A DNA stretch of 64,000 bases, from positions 248,001 through 312,000 of the IMG/VR virus record IMGVR_UViG_3300021197_001489, one strand, 5' to 3'. The translations under genes and the position numbers were made by a program. The notes beneath the pieces are model-generated. The model was not told where the DNA came from. It saw only the letters and a list, made by a program, of their open reading frames with translations, and ran no database searches. Below, piece by piece: positions 17,564-26,554 of the stretch (positions within the stretch are counted from its first letter, which is position 1; the number at the start of each line of letters is the position of its first letter). The DNA comes from a virus.

Positions 17564-19202
17564 CGCCCAGCAATATACCAGTAATAACCTATTACAAAAT
17601 AATGGCATGGGTTACAATCACAACTATTTGAGGGCCGAAAACTGGTCAGGTACTTACGGTATAGGCTATTGGGGCGGAAGCACTGCTTCAGGTGGTAACA
17701 ATCCAAGTATTCCAAACAGGATGCCAAACAATTCAGGTTTTAATTGGGGAGGTGCAGACAGTACTATTAGTGCAACCATTGCACTTAACACTGCATTACA
17801 ATTAAGTGGTATACAAGTAGAAGGATTTGAATATGAATGGCGTGTTAAAAACTATAACACAACGTCAAGAACACAAACACAAGTCGATCCCTTTGAAATA
17901 ACAGTAGATGTTAAAAAAGCAGATGGATCAATCTTTACATCCTATAATTATCAATATGGTCGAACTGGCTGGCAAGTTTTTTCTGGATCAGAATCATTTG
18001 GTGTGCCTCACTTGCCTGTGTCTTTCTTTGGCGATGTTGTAATATCAGCACAAGCCCAAGATATTGAAAACTATGCAGGACATTACGGTCCTGAATTCAA
18101 CGTTAGCGCAAGTTCATTTAAAATGACCTATAGTCTTGATCCTTGTTACAGTAATCCTCTACATTCGGCTACATGCCCTGGTTATGCAACTGCATTTTAC
18201 AATCAACAATGCACTGCTAATCCATTGTACGATTCAGGTTGTACGGGCTATGCTGCCGCTTATTTGACGCAACAATGTACCAGTAATCCGTTGTACAGCA
18301 CCAGTTGTACAGGATACACAACAGCATATTACAATCAACAGTGTGCTTTAGATGCACTCTATGATAAAGGTTGCAAAGGATATCAGGCCGCATACACAAC
18401 ACAACAATGTTCGTTAGATCCATCATACGATCCAAGCTGTACAGGATACGCAACTGCAATTGGAAATCAACAGTGTATTGCAGATCCTACATCAGATCCA
18501 AGTTGTCCGGACTACTATGTAGAAATGTGTAAAGCAGATGCACTATATGACCAAGGTTGTTCAGGATATTCTACTGCTTACTTTGATCAACAGTGCAGTT
18601 TAGATGGACAATATGATCAGAGCTGTCCAGGATATATAGATCTTTCCGGTAATGATGGCGATGTTGCAGTGCTTGATCCTGTTGTTGATGATGTAGTAAA
18701 TGTAGAAGTGCCAGTGTTTGTTGTTCCGGAACCAGTTGTTGTGGTTGAGGACACAGCGGTAGAAGAAGAAACAGTAGTAGAAGTTGAGATTGTGGAAGTT
18801 GTGATTGACGATACACCACAGGAAATAGTCAGTGACCAAGCCGACTTGATCGAAGAAGAAGTTGTAATGATTGAAAGCGTAAAGAAAATTGATAAAGTTG
18901 AAGCAAAAGCAAAAAAGATAAAAGAAATACGTCAGGAGATTATCGAATCACTTGCAGATAAGATGAGTACTGCGGCCTCGTTTGGAATACAAACTAAAAT
19001 ACAAAGTAGAATAATAAAGGTACTAAATTTTGTACAGGATTTTGATGGGTACGGAAACAATGTTATACCTGATGGTCAATTTGAAGAAGAAGTAAATCTC
19101 AAGGGCGGCAGGAATGTGGATCATCAGTTTGCAAGATGGTTTTTAAACGATCCGAACTATGAACGTTTAGAAGCAATGCAATATGAGTTAAAAGGTTACT
19201 AA
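17490..19202 (+). CDS. Secreted cysteine-repeat protein
   Basis: A 570-residue protein with a signal peptide (FKKETVLSLLAALVLVCCFSSYSNA, cut before QQ). Residues ~30-215 form a beta-rich domain with aromatic and Asn/Gly residues. Residues ~219-382 contain eight tandem ~22-residue units of the form C-x10-C-x-GY-x-x-AY-x-x-QQ, one of them shortened. Then comes an acidic Val/Glu/Pro-rich linker (~388-450), a helical charged segment (KKIDKVEAKAKKIKEIRQEI) and a C-terminal globular part. The two Cys of each unit could pair, making a rigid rod. It starts inside the previous gene (74-base overlap). Function unknown; an envelope or virion-surface rod is inference. Confidence 0.8.
   Translation: MFKKETVLSLLAALVLVCCFSSYSNAQQYTSNNLLQNNGMGYNHNYLRAENWSGTYGIGYWGGSTASGGNNPSIPNRMPNNSGFNWGGADSTISATIALNTALQLSGIQVEGFEYEWRVKNYNTTSRTQTQVDPFEITVDVKKADGSIFTSYNYQYGRTGWQVFSGSESFGVPHLPVSFFGDVVISAQAQDIENYAGHYGPEFNVSASSFKMTYSLDPCYSNPLHSATCPGYATAFYNQQCTANPLYDSGCTGYAAAYLTQQCTSNPLYSTSCTGYTTAYYNQQCALDALYDKGCKGYQAAYTTQQCSLDPSYDPSCTGYATAIGNQQCIADPTSDPSCPDYYVEMCKADALYDQGCSGYSTAYFDQQCSLDGQYDQSCPGYIDLSGNDGDVAVLDPVVDDVVNVEVPVFVVPEPVVVVEDTAVEEETVVEVEIVEVVIDDTPQEIVSDQADLIEEEVVMIESVKKIDKVEAKAKKIKEIRQEIIESLADKMSTAASFGIQTKIQSRIIKVLNFVQDFDGYGNNVIPDGQFEEEVNLKGGRNVDHQFARWFLNDPNYERLEAMQYELKGY
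18144..18635 (+). repeat. Eight tandem ~66-nt units encoding Cys repeats
   Basis: Each unit encodes about 22 residues beginning with Cys, with a second Cys at position 12 and ending in QQ. Third-codon positions have diverged, so the array is old rather than a recent duplication. One unit near 18475-18530 is four codons short. Confidence 0.85.
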
Positions 19203-19203
19203 A

Positions 19204-19362
19204 ATGTTCTATGTTATAATAATTACAGTTGGAATTCTTTCATACAACTTTGACAATCTATATTTCAAAGACATAGAAACTTGTCGTTATCATAAGGCAA
19301 AGTTGGAACAGTCATTGCTGTTTTATAAGAGAGATACCAAAGTCGAATGTAAACTCAAATGA
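19204..19362 (+). CDS. Tiny two-cysteine membrane/exported protein
   Basis: A 52-residue ORF starting at ATG one base after the preceding stop. It reads MFYVIIITVGILSYNFDNLY, then KDIETCRYHKAKLEQ and ends with VECKLK. Hydrophobic N-terminus, internal Cys and terminal Cys match the small two-Cys set in this window. Its stop overlaps the next start (ATGA), which supports it being real. Confidence 0.6.
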   Translation: MFYVIIITVGILSYNFDNLYFKDIETCRYHKAKLEQSLLFYKRDTKVECKLK

Positions 19363-19553
19363 TTGTGTTGGTGATCATATGCTTGTTGGTAGTTTTGCTT
19401 GCAACTCTGATAGGAGGTGTTTATATCTATGAGGATATAGACTGGTACACAGAACCACCGAGAACAGAGATAGAAATTAAAGCACAAGATATTAAAGCAA
19501 GAATAGCATGGATAAAATTGGATATGGCGGCATTTTTACAAAATACTAGCTAA
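19359..19553 (+). CDS. Small single-span membrane protein
   Basis: A 64-residue protein with one N-terminal membrane helix (IVLVIICLLVVLLATLIGGVY) and a charged cytoplasmic or periplasmic tail. Start overlaps the previous stop. Function unknown. Confidence 0.7.
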   Translation: MIVLVIICLLVVLLATLIGGVYIYEDIDWYTEPPRTEIEIKAQDIKARIAWIKLDMAAFLQNTS

Positions 19554-19560
19554 TAAATAG

Positions 19561-20154
19561 ATGATGGAACCATCACAAGAATACTACGACGCAGTTGCCA
19601 AAGGCACACACTTTCAAGAAACTGAAAGTGCTTGGGCAGGTGCTGACAGTAAAAACTATATTGAACAAGTTAAATGCCTTGCAAAGCATCATAAAGCAAA
19701 AACACTGCTCGACTACGGTTGCGGCAAAGGTGAACAGTACACACTTAAAGCTCCGCCTTTTGACGAGCGTACTGGTTTTAAAAGCTACTACCTATTTGAT
19801 CCATGTGTGCAACGCTACAGCAAACCGCCTCGCAGTAACAGAAAATTTGACGCAATTATCTGTTTACAAGTTATAAGACACATACCCAATAAAGATATTC
19901 AATGGCTTAAAGAGTACTTTGAACGTGCTGCCAAGAAGTTTGTGCTTATTGGCGAGTATGATCCTACCTTTAAACAAAAGCCAAAAAAAGTAACCAATGC
20001 TGATTCAGAAAGTAGAACAATTGACTTTTACCAAGAAGCGTTTGCAGACTGGAACAGTTCAGCAGAACTGTACTTTCATTGGCGAAAACACCAATGTGAA
20101 GTGACCAGAAGAGACAACAATAAGATTATAAATATCACTAACATGGAGAGCTAG
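19561..20154 (+). CDS. SAM-dependent methyltransferase-like protein
   Basis: A 197-residue protein with a Rossmann motif I (TLLDYGCGKGEQY, ~res 48-60), an acidic strand-2 end (YLFDPCV) and a motif IV-like stretch (FDAIICLQVIRHIPNKD). These bind S-adenosylmethionine; a substrate domain is not recognisable. An ATAAATA sequence directly precedes the start (19552-19559), too close to give a normal leader. Downstream gene starts two bases after its stop. It probably belongs to the glycan/small-molecule modification set. Confidence 0.8.
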   Translation: MMEPSQEYYDAVAKGTHFQETESAWAGADSKNYIEQVKCLAKHHKAKTLLDYGCGKGEQYTLKAPPFDERTGFKSYYLFDPCVQRYSKPPRSNRKFDAIICLQVIRHIPNKDIQWLKEYFERAAKKFVLIGEYDPTFKQKPKKVTNADSESRTIDFYQEAFADWNSSAELYFHWRKHQCEVTRRDNNKIINITNMES

Positions 20155-20155
20155 A

Positions 20156-20488
20156 ATGGGCGAAGAAGAAATTAAACAAGCAGGGTTTCACCCAGCAGAC
20201 ACCAACGGTGATGGAAACGTTACCAATGATGAACATGAAATGTACATGGAATTCAAACGTAAAGAACTTGAAGATCAAGATGCAATGCGCGATGCACAGC
20301 GTAAGATGGCATGGTTTAGTTTAGCAGGTATGCTCCTATATCCAGCTATTGTGCTAATTGCGGTGCTAGCCGGCATTGACCAAGCAGCAAAAATACTAGG
20401 CGATATGGCAGCCGTTTACTTTGTTTCAGTAGCAGCTATTGTTGCAGCATTCTTTGGTGCGCAAGCATATAACAAACCTAAGAAATAG
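20156..20488 (+). CDS. EF-hand membrane protein
   Basis: A 110-residue protein with a canonical EF-hand calcium loop at residues 15-26 (DTNGDGNVTNDE: Asp15, Asn17, Asp19, Gly20, Val22, Glu26), a charged helix and two membrane segments (WFSLAGMLLYPAIVLIAVLAG and VYFVSVAAIVAAFFGAQAY). Start behind GGAGAGC. Calcium-sensing or calcium-stabilised membrane proteins of this plan occur in marine phages; a holin-like role is possible but unproven. Confidence 0.8.
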   Translation: MGEEEIKQAGFHPADTNGDGNVTNDEHEMYMEFKRKELEDQDAMRDAQRKMAWFSLAGMLLYPAIVLIAVLAGIDQAAKILGDMAAVYFVSVAAIVAAFFGAQAYNKPKK

Positions 20489-21042
20489 TGTACCCCCATC
20501 CATACTACTGCTGGCCAGACTATCCTGGCGTTGAAAACTTTTACTTTGTAAACATTCCAAAAAATTGCAGTACCACAGTGCGCAACTGGGCAGCATGGAT
20601 TGGAACACGTAATGGCAAACTAACCAAGCCTTTTCGTTTTACCATTCTGCGTGATCCGTATGGTAGACTCAAGAGTACATTTGCATATGGACTGAGTCAG
20701 CGATACAGTTACTTGGAAACGGTTGAAAGCATTGGCAACAAACTGTTAGGAGCCAGCGAGCTTTCTGGAGACTTGCTGACACATTTTATACCGCAGCATG
20801 TGTTTCTTGAACATGCGCCAGTTAAACCAGAACATTATTATCACAGTGGGCAGATGCGTGAATTGCGTCAAGAACTAAGCAACCGCAGCGGAATCGATCT
20901 TATATGGATACATGAGAATCGCAGCAGGTACAGTGCTGAGTTCACTGAGCAGTACAACAACTGGTTTGTAAAAAATCAAACCTGGATCGATGATTACCTT
21001 GGCCGAGATGTCGAATTATATGCTCAACACATTGTCTCTTAG
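20488..21042 (+). CDS. Sulfotransferase-like protein (GTG start)
   Basis: A 184-residue protein with sulfotransferase signatures: 5'-PSB-like VNIPKNCSTTVRNW (~res 20-33) and 3'-PB-like LRDPYGRLKSTF (~res 54-65). GTG at 20488 overlaps the previous TAG stop and fits the coupled layout. Same family plan as the protein at 3754. It ends in a 27-base overlap with the convergent glycosyltransferase-like gene. The acceptor is unknown; a host or phage glycan is the natural guess. Confidence 0.75.
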   Translation: MYPHPYYCWPDYPGVENFYFVNIPKNCSTTVRNWAAWIGTRNGKLTKPFRFTILRDPYGRLKSTFAYGLSQRYSYLETVESIGNKLLGASELSGDLLTHFIPQHVFLEHAPVKPEHYYHSGQMRELRQELSNRSGIDLIWIHENRSRYSAEFTEQYNNWFVKNQTWIDDYLGRDVELYAQHIVS

Positions 21043-22074
21043 CTCTTGGGTTATTGAATCAAAAAATTCATCACTAAAAAACAGCGTTTTGTTTTTGCTG
21101 GCTATAGTTTTACAGCTATTCCAAATTGATTCCTGTTGATTATCAGGTAAGTTATTGATACGATCCATCTCTTTTATGACCATGAGCATGCGCTTGTCGC
21201 AGTCTGATTCTGTATCATAACTTTCGTCAATAAAGGGTGAGAATGTTTCGAATCCGTAACTGCGCAAATATTTCAGTGTTCCAGCACCATTCAGTATCAT
21301 AAAAGGATGCCCGCATGCAATTGGGCGTAGTGTTTTTTCTGTAAGGTGGATGCGACCATCGTATACAGTTTCTAACACAATGCTGCAATTTGTTTTTGCA
21401 AAGTCTTCGCAGTTATATTCAGCACTGCTATTGCTGTTAACAACGGCGTCAGGATCAATACTGCCCAGTTGCTTTCTGTCAACAAACCTAAGCAGTTTTA
21501 AAAAATGTTGTCGGTATTGTCTTGTGCCAGTTGTGCCTCTGGCATACACTAACCAATTAGCCTCTTTGTCTTCTTGCGGTAGTTCAAGACGTTGGTCATA
21601 CTGAGCATATCTATACCAGTCTCGAGCAATTGCTGCATGACTCCACCAATAAGCACATGCAAATAGTCCACTGTCTTCATAGCGTTCTACTTGAGGGCTA
21701 GCCAGTTCACTGTGTAATAATATCCATTTTTCTGTGAAGTTTTGTGGGTGCTGCCATCTTAGATTTAGGTTCTCATAGTTAGATTTTTTAATATCATCGA
21801 TTTGTGTTGGAATAAAGTTACCACTAGCTACAAGTGCGTTGAGGATCTTTTGATCATCACTGTACATGTCAAAATCCAATGGCTCTTGATCGTGACAAAT
21901 TAGCACAGGAAAAGCAGCGTATTTTTTACGATATATATCTTCGTTCATTCGATCTACATTGCTTACTAGATTGGCAATATCTTTTTGTCCCCAGGGATAG
22001 AAGTATTTGATTAAAAATTTATTTTCTACCACCTGGGCGACAAAATTGTATAAATTACTAGTAGGAACAGACAT
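21016..22074 (-). CDS. Glycosyltransferase-like protein
   Basis: A 352-residue protein. The C-terminal part has the pattern ETVYDGRIHLTEKTLRPIACGHPF, then GAGTLKYLRSYGFETF and DESYD, a block seen in GT-B-like and exostosin/fucosyltransferase-like phage proteins, where the TEK..RP...G.PF segment lines the nucleotide-sugar site. MSVPTSN at 22074 is preferred over the ATG at 22119, which would overlap the divergent dehydrogenase gene. The substrate cannot be told; linkage to UDP-glucose dehydrogenase next door suggests sugar transfer. Confidence 0.7.
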   Translation of the reverse strand: MSVPTSNLYNFVAQVVENKFLIKYFYPWGQKDIANLVSNVDRMNEDIYRKKYAAFPVLICHDQEPLDFDMYSDDQKILNALVASGNFIPTQIDDIKKSNYENLNLRWQHPQNFTEKWILLHSELASPQVERYEDSGLFACAYWWSHAAIARDWYRYAQYDQRLELPQEDKEANWLVYARGTTGTRQYRQHFLKLLRFVDRKQLGSIDPDAVVNSNSSAEYNCEDFAKTNCSIVLETVYDGRIHLTEKTLRPIACGHPFMILNGAGTLKYLRSYGFETFSPFIDESYDTESDCDKRMLMVIKEMDRINNLPDNQQESIWNSCKTIASKNKTLFFSDEFFDSITQELRDNVLSI

Positions 22075-22090
22075 CTTAGAAAGGTACCTT

Positions 22091-23326
22091 ATGAGAATTG
22101 GATTTATTGGGCTTGGCAAGCTCGGACTTGATTGCGCCGAAGTAATGGCAGAAAAGTATACAGTACATGGCTACGATATTTACCCGCGTACTTCGGACAG
22201 TGTAAAAGTTTGTAGCACTCCCAAAAAGATGATTGACAACAGTGATTGGATTTTTATTGCTGTTCAAACGCCACACACAGAAGGTTATGATGGTAGTGTT
22301 CCTAGCTCGCACATGGAACCCAAAGACTTTGGACATGATGCTGTTAAAGATGCTATTAACATGGTAAACGAACTGGCTATCGAACCAAAAAAGATTGTGC
22401 TTATTTCAACAGTGCTTCCTGGAACTACACGACGTGAGTTTTATCCCTTGCTAAACAGTGAGCATCAATTTTTATACAATCCATACTTGATTGCAATGGG
22501 CAGTGTAAAGTGGGACTTTGCTAACCCTGAAATGGTTATGATAGGTACCGAAACAGGTGATCCTACAGAGATGGAAGATCTAATCAATCTGTATCGCCCA
22601 CTGATGAAAAACAATCCACGTTATGTTACAGGTACCTGGGACGAATGCGAAAGTATAAAGATATTTTACAACACATTTATCAGTGCTAAAGTAGGGCTTG
22701 TAAACATGATACAAGACTTTGCACTAAAGATAGGCAACATAAACGTTGACGTTGTTACAGACGCTCTAGCACAGAGTACAATGCGTATTATGGGTCCGAA
22801 GTACATGACAGCAGGCATGGGAGACTCAGGCGCATGCCATCCACGAGATAACATTGCACTGCGTTGGCTTGCAAAAGAATACGATATCGGTTACGATATG
22901 TTTGATACTATTATGGGTGCTAGAGAAGTACAAGCAAAGAATCTAGCAGACTTTTTGGTAGAACACGCCGACGGCAAGCCTATTGTGATACACGGGAAAG
23001 CATACAAACCTGATGTGCCTTTTTGTATCGGAAGTTATAGCACACTGATTGGTTTCTACATTGAAGAGCAAGGATTGCCGGTAAAGTATGTAGATCCAAT
23101 TGCAGACAATCCAAAAGACGTAGTTGATAGCATTGACGAAGCATCAATGATATTGTATGCACACAATAGATATATCACATACGGTTATACTGGACAGTAT
23201 ACCAAGGATGATACTTTCTACTGTGACATTCCACCAGGTTCTGTTGTTGTTGATCCATGGAGAAACCTGCCTAAACACAGTAACAGTTACGAAGTAATAC
23301 ATTATGGCAACACCAGACCACAATAA
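22091..23326 (+). CDS. UDP-glucose/GDP-mannose dehydrogenase-like protein
   Basis: A 411-residue NAD-dependent nucleotide-sugar dehydrogenase-like protein. N-terminal Rossmann motif GFIGLGKLGLDCAEVMA, a STVLPGTTR segment, the central substrate domain, and GDSGACHPRDN, which corresponds to the active-site Cys motif (usually GGxCxPKD). It would oxidise UDP-glucose or a relative to the uronic acid. The start 22091 follows AAGGTACC. The motif is degenerate compared with host enzymes, so activity is not certain. Divergent from the glycosyltransferase-like gene (16-base gap), and overlaps the next gene by 23 bases. Confidence 0.85.
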   Translation: MRIGFIGLGKLGLDCAEVMAEKYTVHGYDIYPRTSDSVKVCSTPKKMIDNSDWIFIAVQTPHTEGYDGSVPSSHMEPKDFGHDAVKDAINMVNELAIEPKKIVLISTVLPGTTRREFYPLLNSEHQFLYNPYLIAMGSVKWDFANPEMVMIGTETGDPTEMEDLINLYRPLMKNNPRYVTGTWDECESIKIFYNTFISAKVGLVNMIQDFALKIGNINVDVVTDALAQSTMRIMGPKYMTAGMGDSGACHPRDNIALRWLAKEYDIGYDMFDTIMGAREVQAKNLADFLVEHADGKPIVIHGKAYKPDVPFCIGSYSTLIGFYIEEQGLPVKYVDPIADNPKDVVDSIDEASMILYAHNRYITYGYTGQYTKDDTFYCDIPPGSVVVDPWRNLPKHSNSYEVIHYGNTRPQ

Positions 23327-23828
23327 AACATGGTGGCAAGGACACAGTGCTCCAGTATGGCAAGGAGCATTTGAAGACCTGCCATACAAAAACGAACCGT
23401 TCAATGATCCTGTAAGTTTAGCAGAATGGCGCAAGCTAGGGTACACACAAACAAAGTTCACCGGCGATATGTATGACATGCGCAATTCTGCACCCGGATG
23501 GATGAATGCAATTCGCAAAGTATTGCCTTGGAAACATTTTTCATGGAGTGTTTACAGAATGGATCCAGGGTGTTGCTTGCCAACACACGGCGATACATAT
23601 GCACGTTTCTGTAAGTTATACAACATCACAGACATGTACACAGTTCACAGAGCAATATTTTTTATGAAAGATTGGGAAAGCGGACACGTCTTTGAAATAG
23701 ATGGTGTACCGCAAACACAATGGCGTGCCGGAGACTACTATGTGTGGCGAAATGATACTGAGCATCTAGCAGCCAACGTTGGCAAAACACCTAGATACAG
23801 TCTACAGATTACTGGAGTTATCGAGTGA
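23304..23828 (+). CDS. 2-oxoglutarate/Fe(II) oxygenase-like (AspH-type) protein
   Basis: A 174-residue double-stranded beta-helix protein. The iron facial triad appears as HGD in CLPTHGDTYARF (~res 94) and a distal His in WRNDTEHLAAN, followed by the 2-oxoglutarate-binding Arg in TPRYSLQITG. This pattern fits the aspartyl/asparaginyl hydroxylase-like branch. Substrate unknown. It shares the C-terminal block (RAGDYYVW, H, PR..LQ.TG) with the minus-strand protein at 36208, so the two are paralogues or distant relatives. Overlaps both neighbours (23 bases upstream, GTGA downstream). Confidence 0.75.
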   Translation: MATPDHNKTWWQGHSAPVWQGAFEDLPYKNEPFNDPVSLAEWRKLGYTQTKFTGDMYDMRNSAPGWMNAIRKVLPWKHFSWSVYRMDPGCCLPTHGDTYARFCKLYNITDMYTVHRAIFFMKDWESGHVFEIDGVPQTQWRAGDYYVWRNDTEHLAANVGKTPRYSLQITGVIE

Positions 23829-24745
23829 AAATCCACAGTTACAATGAATGGGATCAACTTAGGGAAACCTATGTTGGCATAGCCAACCATGCCAATTGGC
23901 CAAGTGATGATCCAGTGTTCGCCAACGAAAGTGAAAAAACACTGTGGAAAGAAACGCCAGTACCAAGTGGTGCTGTGCCGCAGTGGATCATTGACGAAGC
24001 CAATGAAGACCTAGACAGTTTAGCAGCAATATTAGTTAAGCAAGGTGTTAAAGTCAATCGCCCAACTGATATAAACTTCCAAATGATGGGCGGCATGTAC
24101 AACTACTGCCCACGTGATAGACTATTAATTGCCGGTGACAGAATACTTGATCCGCCAATGATGTATCCGTGTAGAAACATGGAAGTGCTTTGTTACAAAG
24201 AAATGACTGAAGGCAATACAGTTATTGAAATGCCGCGTGATCAAGGCTTAACGCTGGATGCAGCAAACATCTGCAGACTTGGAGATACTTGGTTATATCT
24301 TGAAAGCGAAAGTGGCAATAGAGCAGCATACGAATGGCTGTGCGAAAAGTTTCCAAGTATTAACATCGAACTGGTAAACTTTTATGCAGGAGTACACATT
24401 GACAGTACCATTGTGCCACTGCGTGAAGGATTGCTGCTTGCAAACAGGCCTCGTGTAAAATCAAAACGTTACTTGCCAAAAGTTCTCAAAGATTGGAAAA
24501 TCATCTATGTTGATGACATGGTGCCGCAAAGTTTTCATGAATATCCATATGCCAGTAAATGGATTGGATTGAACATGTTGGCTGTGAATAGCAACACCGT
24601 AATAATGGACCCGGCCCAGACTGACCTTATAAATACTCTGGAGAAGCATAAGTTTAACATTATAACGCACACACTGCGACACAGCAGAACACTGGGCGGC
24701 GGACATCACTGTGTAACACTAGATACCTGGAGAGAAAATGCTTGA
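23825..24745 (+). CDS. Glycine amidinotransferase-like protein
   Basis: A 306-residue protein with the catalytic layout of the GATM/inosamine amidinotransferase family: LTLDAANICRLGDT (~res 142), the catalytic His in HIDSTIVPL (~res 188) and the catalytic Cys in TLGGGHHCVTLDT at the C-terminus. It would transfer an amidino group from arginine to an amine (glycine, or an amino sugar). Start is GTG, overlapping the previous stop (GTGA). Shorter than the animal enzyme (~420). The neighbourhood of sugar enzymes fits amidination of a surface sugar or polyamine-like compound; this is inference. Confidence 0.85.
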   Translation: MKIHSYNEWDQLRETYVGIANHANWPSDDPVFANESEKTLWKETPVPSGAVPQWIIDEANEDLDSLAAILVKQGVKVNRPTDINFQMMGGMYNYCPRDRLLIAGDRILDPPMMYPCRNMEVLCYKEMTEGNTVIEMPRDQGLTLDAANICRLGDTWLYLESESGNRAAYEWLCEKFPSINIELVNFYAGVHIDSTIVPLREGLLLANRPRVKSKRYLPKVLKDWKIIYVDDMVPQSFHEYPYASKWIGLNMLAVNSNTVIMDPAQTDLINTLEKHKFNIITHTLRHSRTLGGGHHCVTLDTWRENA

Positions 24746-25988
24746 CGCTAATATATTAAATCAACTTGTCCAAGATGAAATTAAGAAAAATGTCAATGAA
24801 CAAATAAACACTGCACTTAGCTCTTCAGAATGGTTACAAGATCTTGAGTCACGAATCGTTGCGCATGTACAGGATCGAATCACTGCTCGTTTTGCCAACA
24901 TCAGTACTATTCCAGACCTTGTAAGCACAGTAAGTTCAAGTGTTGAAAAAATGTTCAAAGATGGGCTTGTGCCTAGCCTTGATAACTTGGTGGATAACAC
25001 ACTGCTTGAACAGGCAGTTGATCAAGCAGTTGAAAATCTAGTAAGAGACACTGTTGAAAATTTAATGTTCAATGAATCATGGATGGTAAAGATTCAAACG
25101 CAAATCTCTCGCGAAATGAGTGATCGTATTTCAAAGACACTCAAACAAGTGAATATCAAAGATGTACTACGTGAAGTAGTAATTGAAAATGCAGGAACAC
25201 TCACAGCAGATCTCAACAGAGAACTCACTGTTGAAGATGGATTAGTTATTGTCAAGCGTCATCTTAATGCTGAAAGTGCTAGCTTTGAAGAAGGTATTGT
25301 GGTTAAAGGTCCTGCAAGTTTTACAAAAAGTGTAACAGTAGATGGTGATCTTGCTATCAAAGGACGTATCAATACCAACAACAGAAGTTTTATCGAACTT
25401 GCTGAAGTTATTGAAACAAATGCTTACAACAAACTCAAAGAAGAGTTTCTTGAACTTGCAAGCGATTCAATTATTGATCGAGTTCAAAAAGGTATCGATG
25501 TCAAGGCAATAAACATTCTTGGTAAACCATTGGTTGACGATGGAGAACTTAGCAGTGGTATTGTTAACAGTAATCTTACCACTGTTGGTACATTAAGTAG
25601 TTTACAGGTTGGTACTTATTTAAGTGCTAATAATCATAGAGTAGGTATCAATACCACCACACCAACCAGTGCGCTAAGTGTTTGGGACAACGAAGTCAGC
25701 ATTGAAATAGGCAAACACAGTCAAAATTCAGCACAAATTGGCACAGCAAAAGCACACAGTCTTAGTTTACTAACTAATAATCAACAACAATTAACCATTA
25801 ACGCAGATGGGCTAACTTGGGTAAAAGAACTACAGGTTGGGCGTAACAAGATTGCAACAGCTGGTTTAACCCCAGGGCATTCTGGAGCAAAAGGTGATAT
25901 TGTATTCAATAGCAACTACAAACAAGGCGAGCCATTTGCCTGGGCATGCTTGGGTGCATATCGCTGGGCGGAGCTAAAGTCAGCCTAA
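24738..25988 (+). CDS. Fibre-like virion protein
   Basis: A 416-residue protein. The first ~180 residues are coiled-coil helical (repeated I/L/V heptads), residues ~180-240 form a beta-helix-like transition (GLVIVKRHLNAESASFEEGI, VKGPASFTKSVTVDGDLAIKG), and residues ~290-416 carry phage fibre head repeats (HRVGINTTTPTSALSV, GDIVFNSNY). Such long fibres attach phages to cells. It lies in the middle of the envelope-modification genes and overlaps the amidinotransferase end by eight bases. Confidence 0.75.
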   Translation: MLDANILNQLVQDEIKKNVNEQINTALSSSEWLQDLESRIVAHVQDRITARFANISTIPDLVSTVSSSVEKMFKDGLVPSLDNLVDNTLLEQAVDQAVENLVRDTVENLMFNESWMVKIQTQISREMSDRISKTLKQVNIKDVLREVVIENAGTLTADLNRELTVEDGLVIVKRHLNAESASFEEGIVVKGPASFTKSVTVDGDLAIKGRINTNNRSFIELAEVIETNAYNKLKEEFLELASDSIIDRVQKGIDVKAINILGKPLVDDGELSSGIVNSNLTTVGTLSSLQVGTYLSANNHRVGINTTTPTSALSVWDNEVSIEIGKHSQNSAQIGTAKAHSLSLLTNNQQQLTINADGLTWVKELQVGRNKIATAGLTPGHSGAKGDIVFNSNYKQGEPFAWACLGAYRWAELKSA

Positions 25989-26536
25989 TGGAAGTTTCTT
26001 GGGTACTAAGTGCTGATTACAGTGATCCAATTGTAAAGCCAGAAACACTCAAAGAGATTGGGTCAACTTGGGGTAGCTGGAAAACCTGGCGCGGGTACAG
26101 CACCGACAATGTGTTGTGTTTCGATGACACAAAGGCACAGGATCTAATTAAACGTGCGTTTCACAGTGTGTGTAACTTTTACATTCCTGAAAAAAGCTAC
26201 ATAACACTTAACCGTCCAAGTGGTGTCAAAGTGTTTGATGGTGATTTTCCGGCTGAATTTGAAAATCAAGAAGACGTTATTGCTATGCATCTAGTAAGCC
26301 AAAGCGAGTTGGTACTGCTGTTGGGCTTTGATCTACAAGAAATCACCGATACCGATACTGTTTCAAAACATCTAAAGAAAAACTACGAAGCCGCAGTTCG
26401 TGCTGTGATCAAAAACCACCCTAATACACAGTGGGTATTTGTTGATCATCCTGGCGAAATGGATAAAAGTTTTGAAGAAATAGAAAATATCACTTGCGAT
26501 ACCTATGAAAATGTGTTACAATTACTAGGTAACTAA
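25988..26536 (+). CDS. Hypothetical protein
   Basis: A 182-residue acidic soluble protein, starting at an ATG that overlaps the stop of the fibre gene (TAATG). No domain I recognise. Segment VIAMHLVSQSELVLLLGFDLQ followed by a helix and NTQWVFVDHPG looks like an alternating beta/alpha fold. Possibly a partner or chaperone of the preceding fibre, by position only. Confidence 0.7.
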   Translation: MEVSWVLSADYSDPIVKPETLKEIGSTWGSWKTWRGYSTDNVLCFDDTKAQDLIKRAFHSVCNFYIPEKSYITLNRPSGVKVFDGDFPAEFENQEDVIAMHLVSQSELVLLLGFDLQEITDTDTVSKHLKKNYEAAVRAVIKNHPNTQWVFVDHPGEMDKSFEEIENITCDTYENVLQLLGN

Positions 26537-26554
26537 GACACCTAGGAGAATTAC

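Noticed and set aside
19552-19559. ATAAATA as a late promoter of the methyltransferase gene
   Set aside because: It ends two bases before the start codon, so a normal transcript start would fall inside the gene; it may be chance overlap with TAA stop codons.
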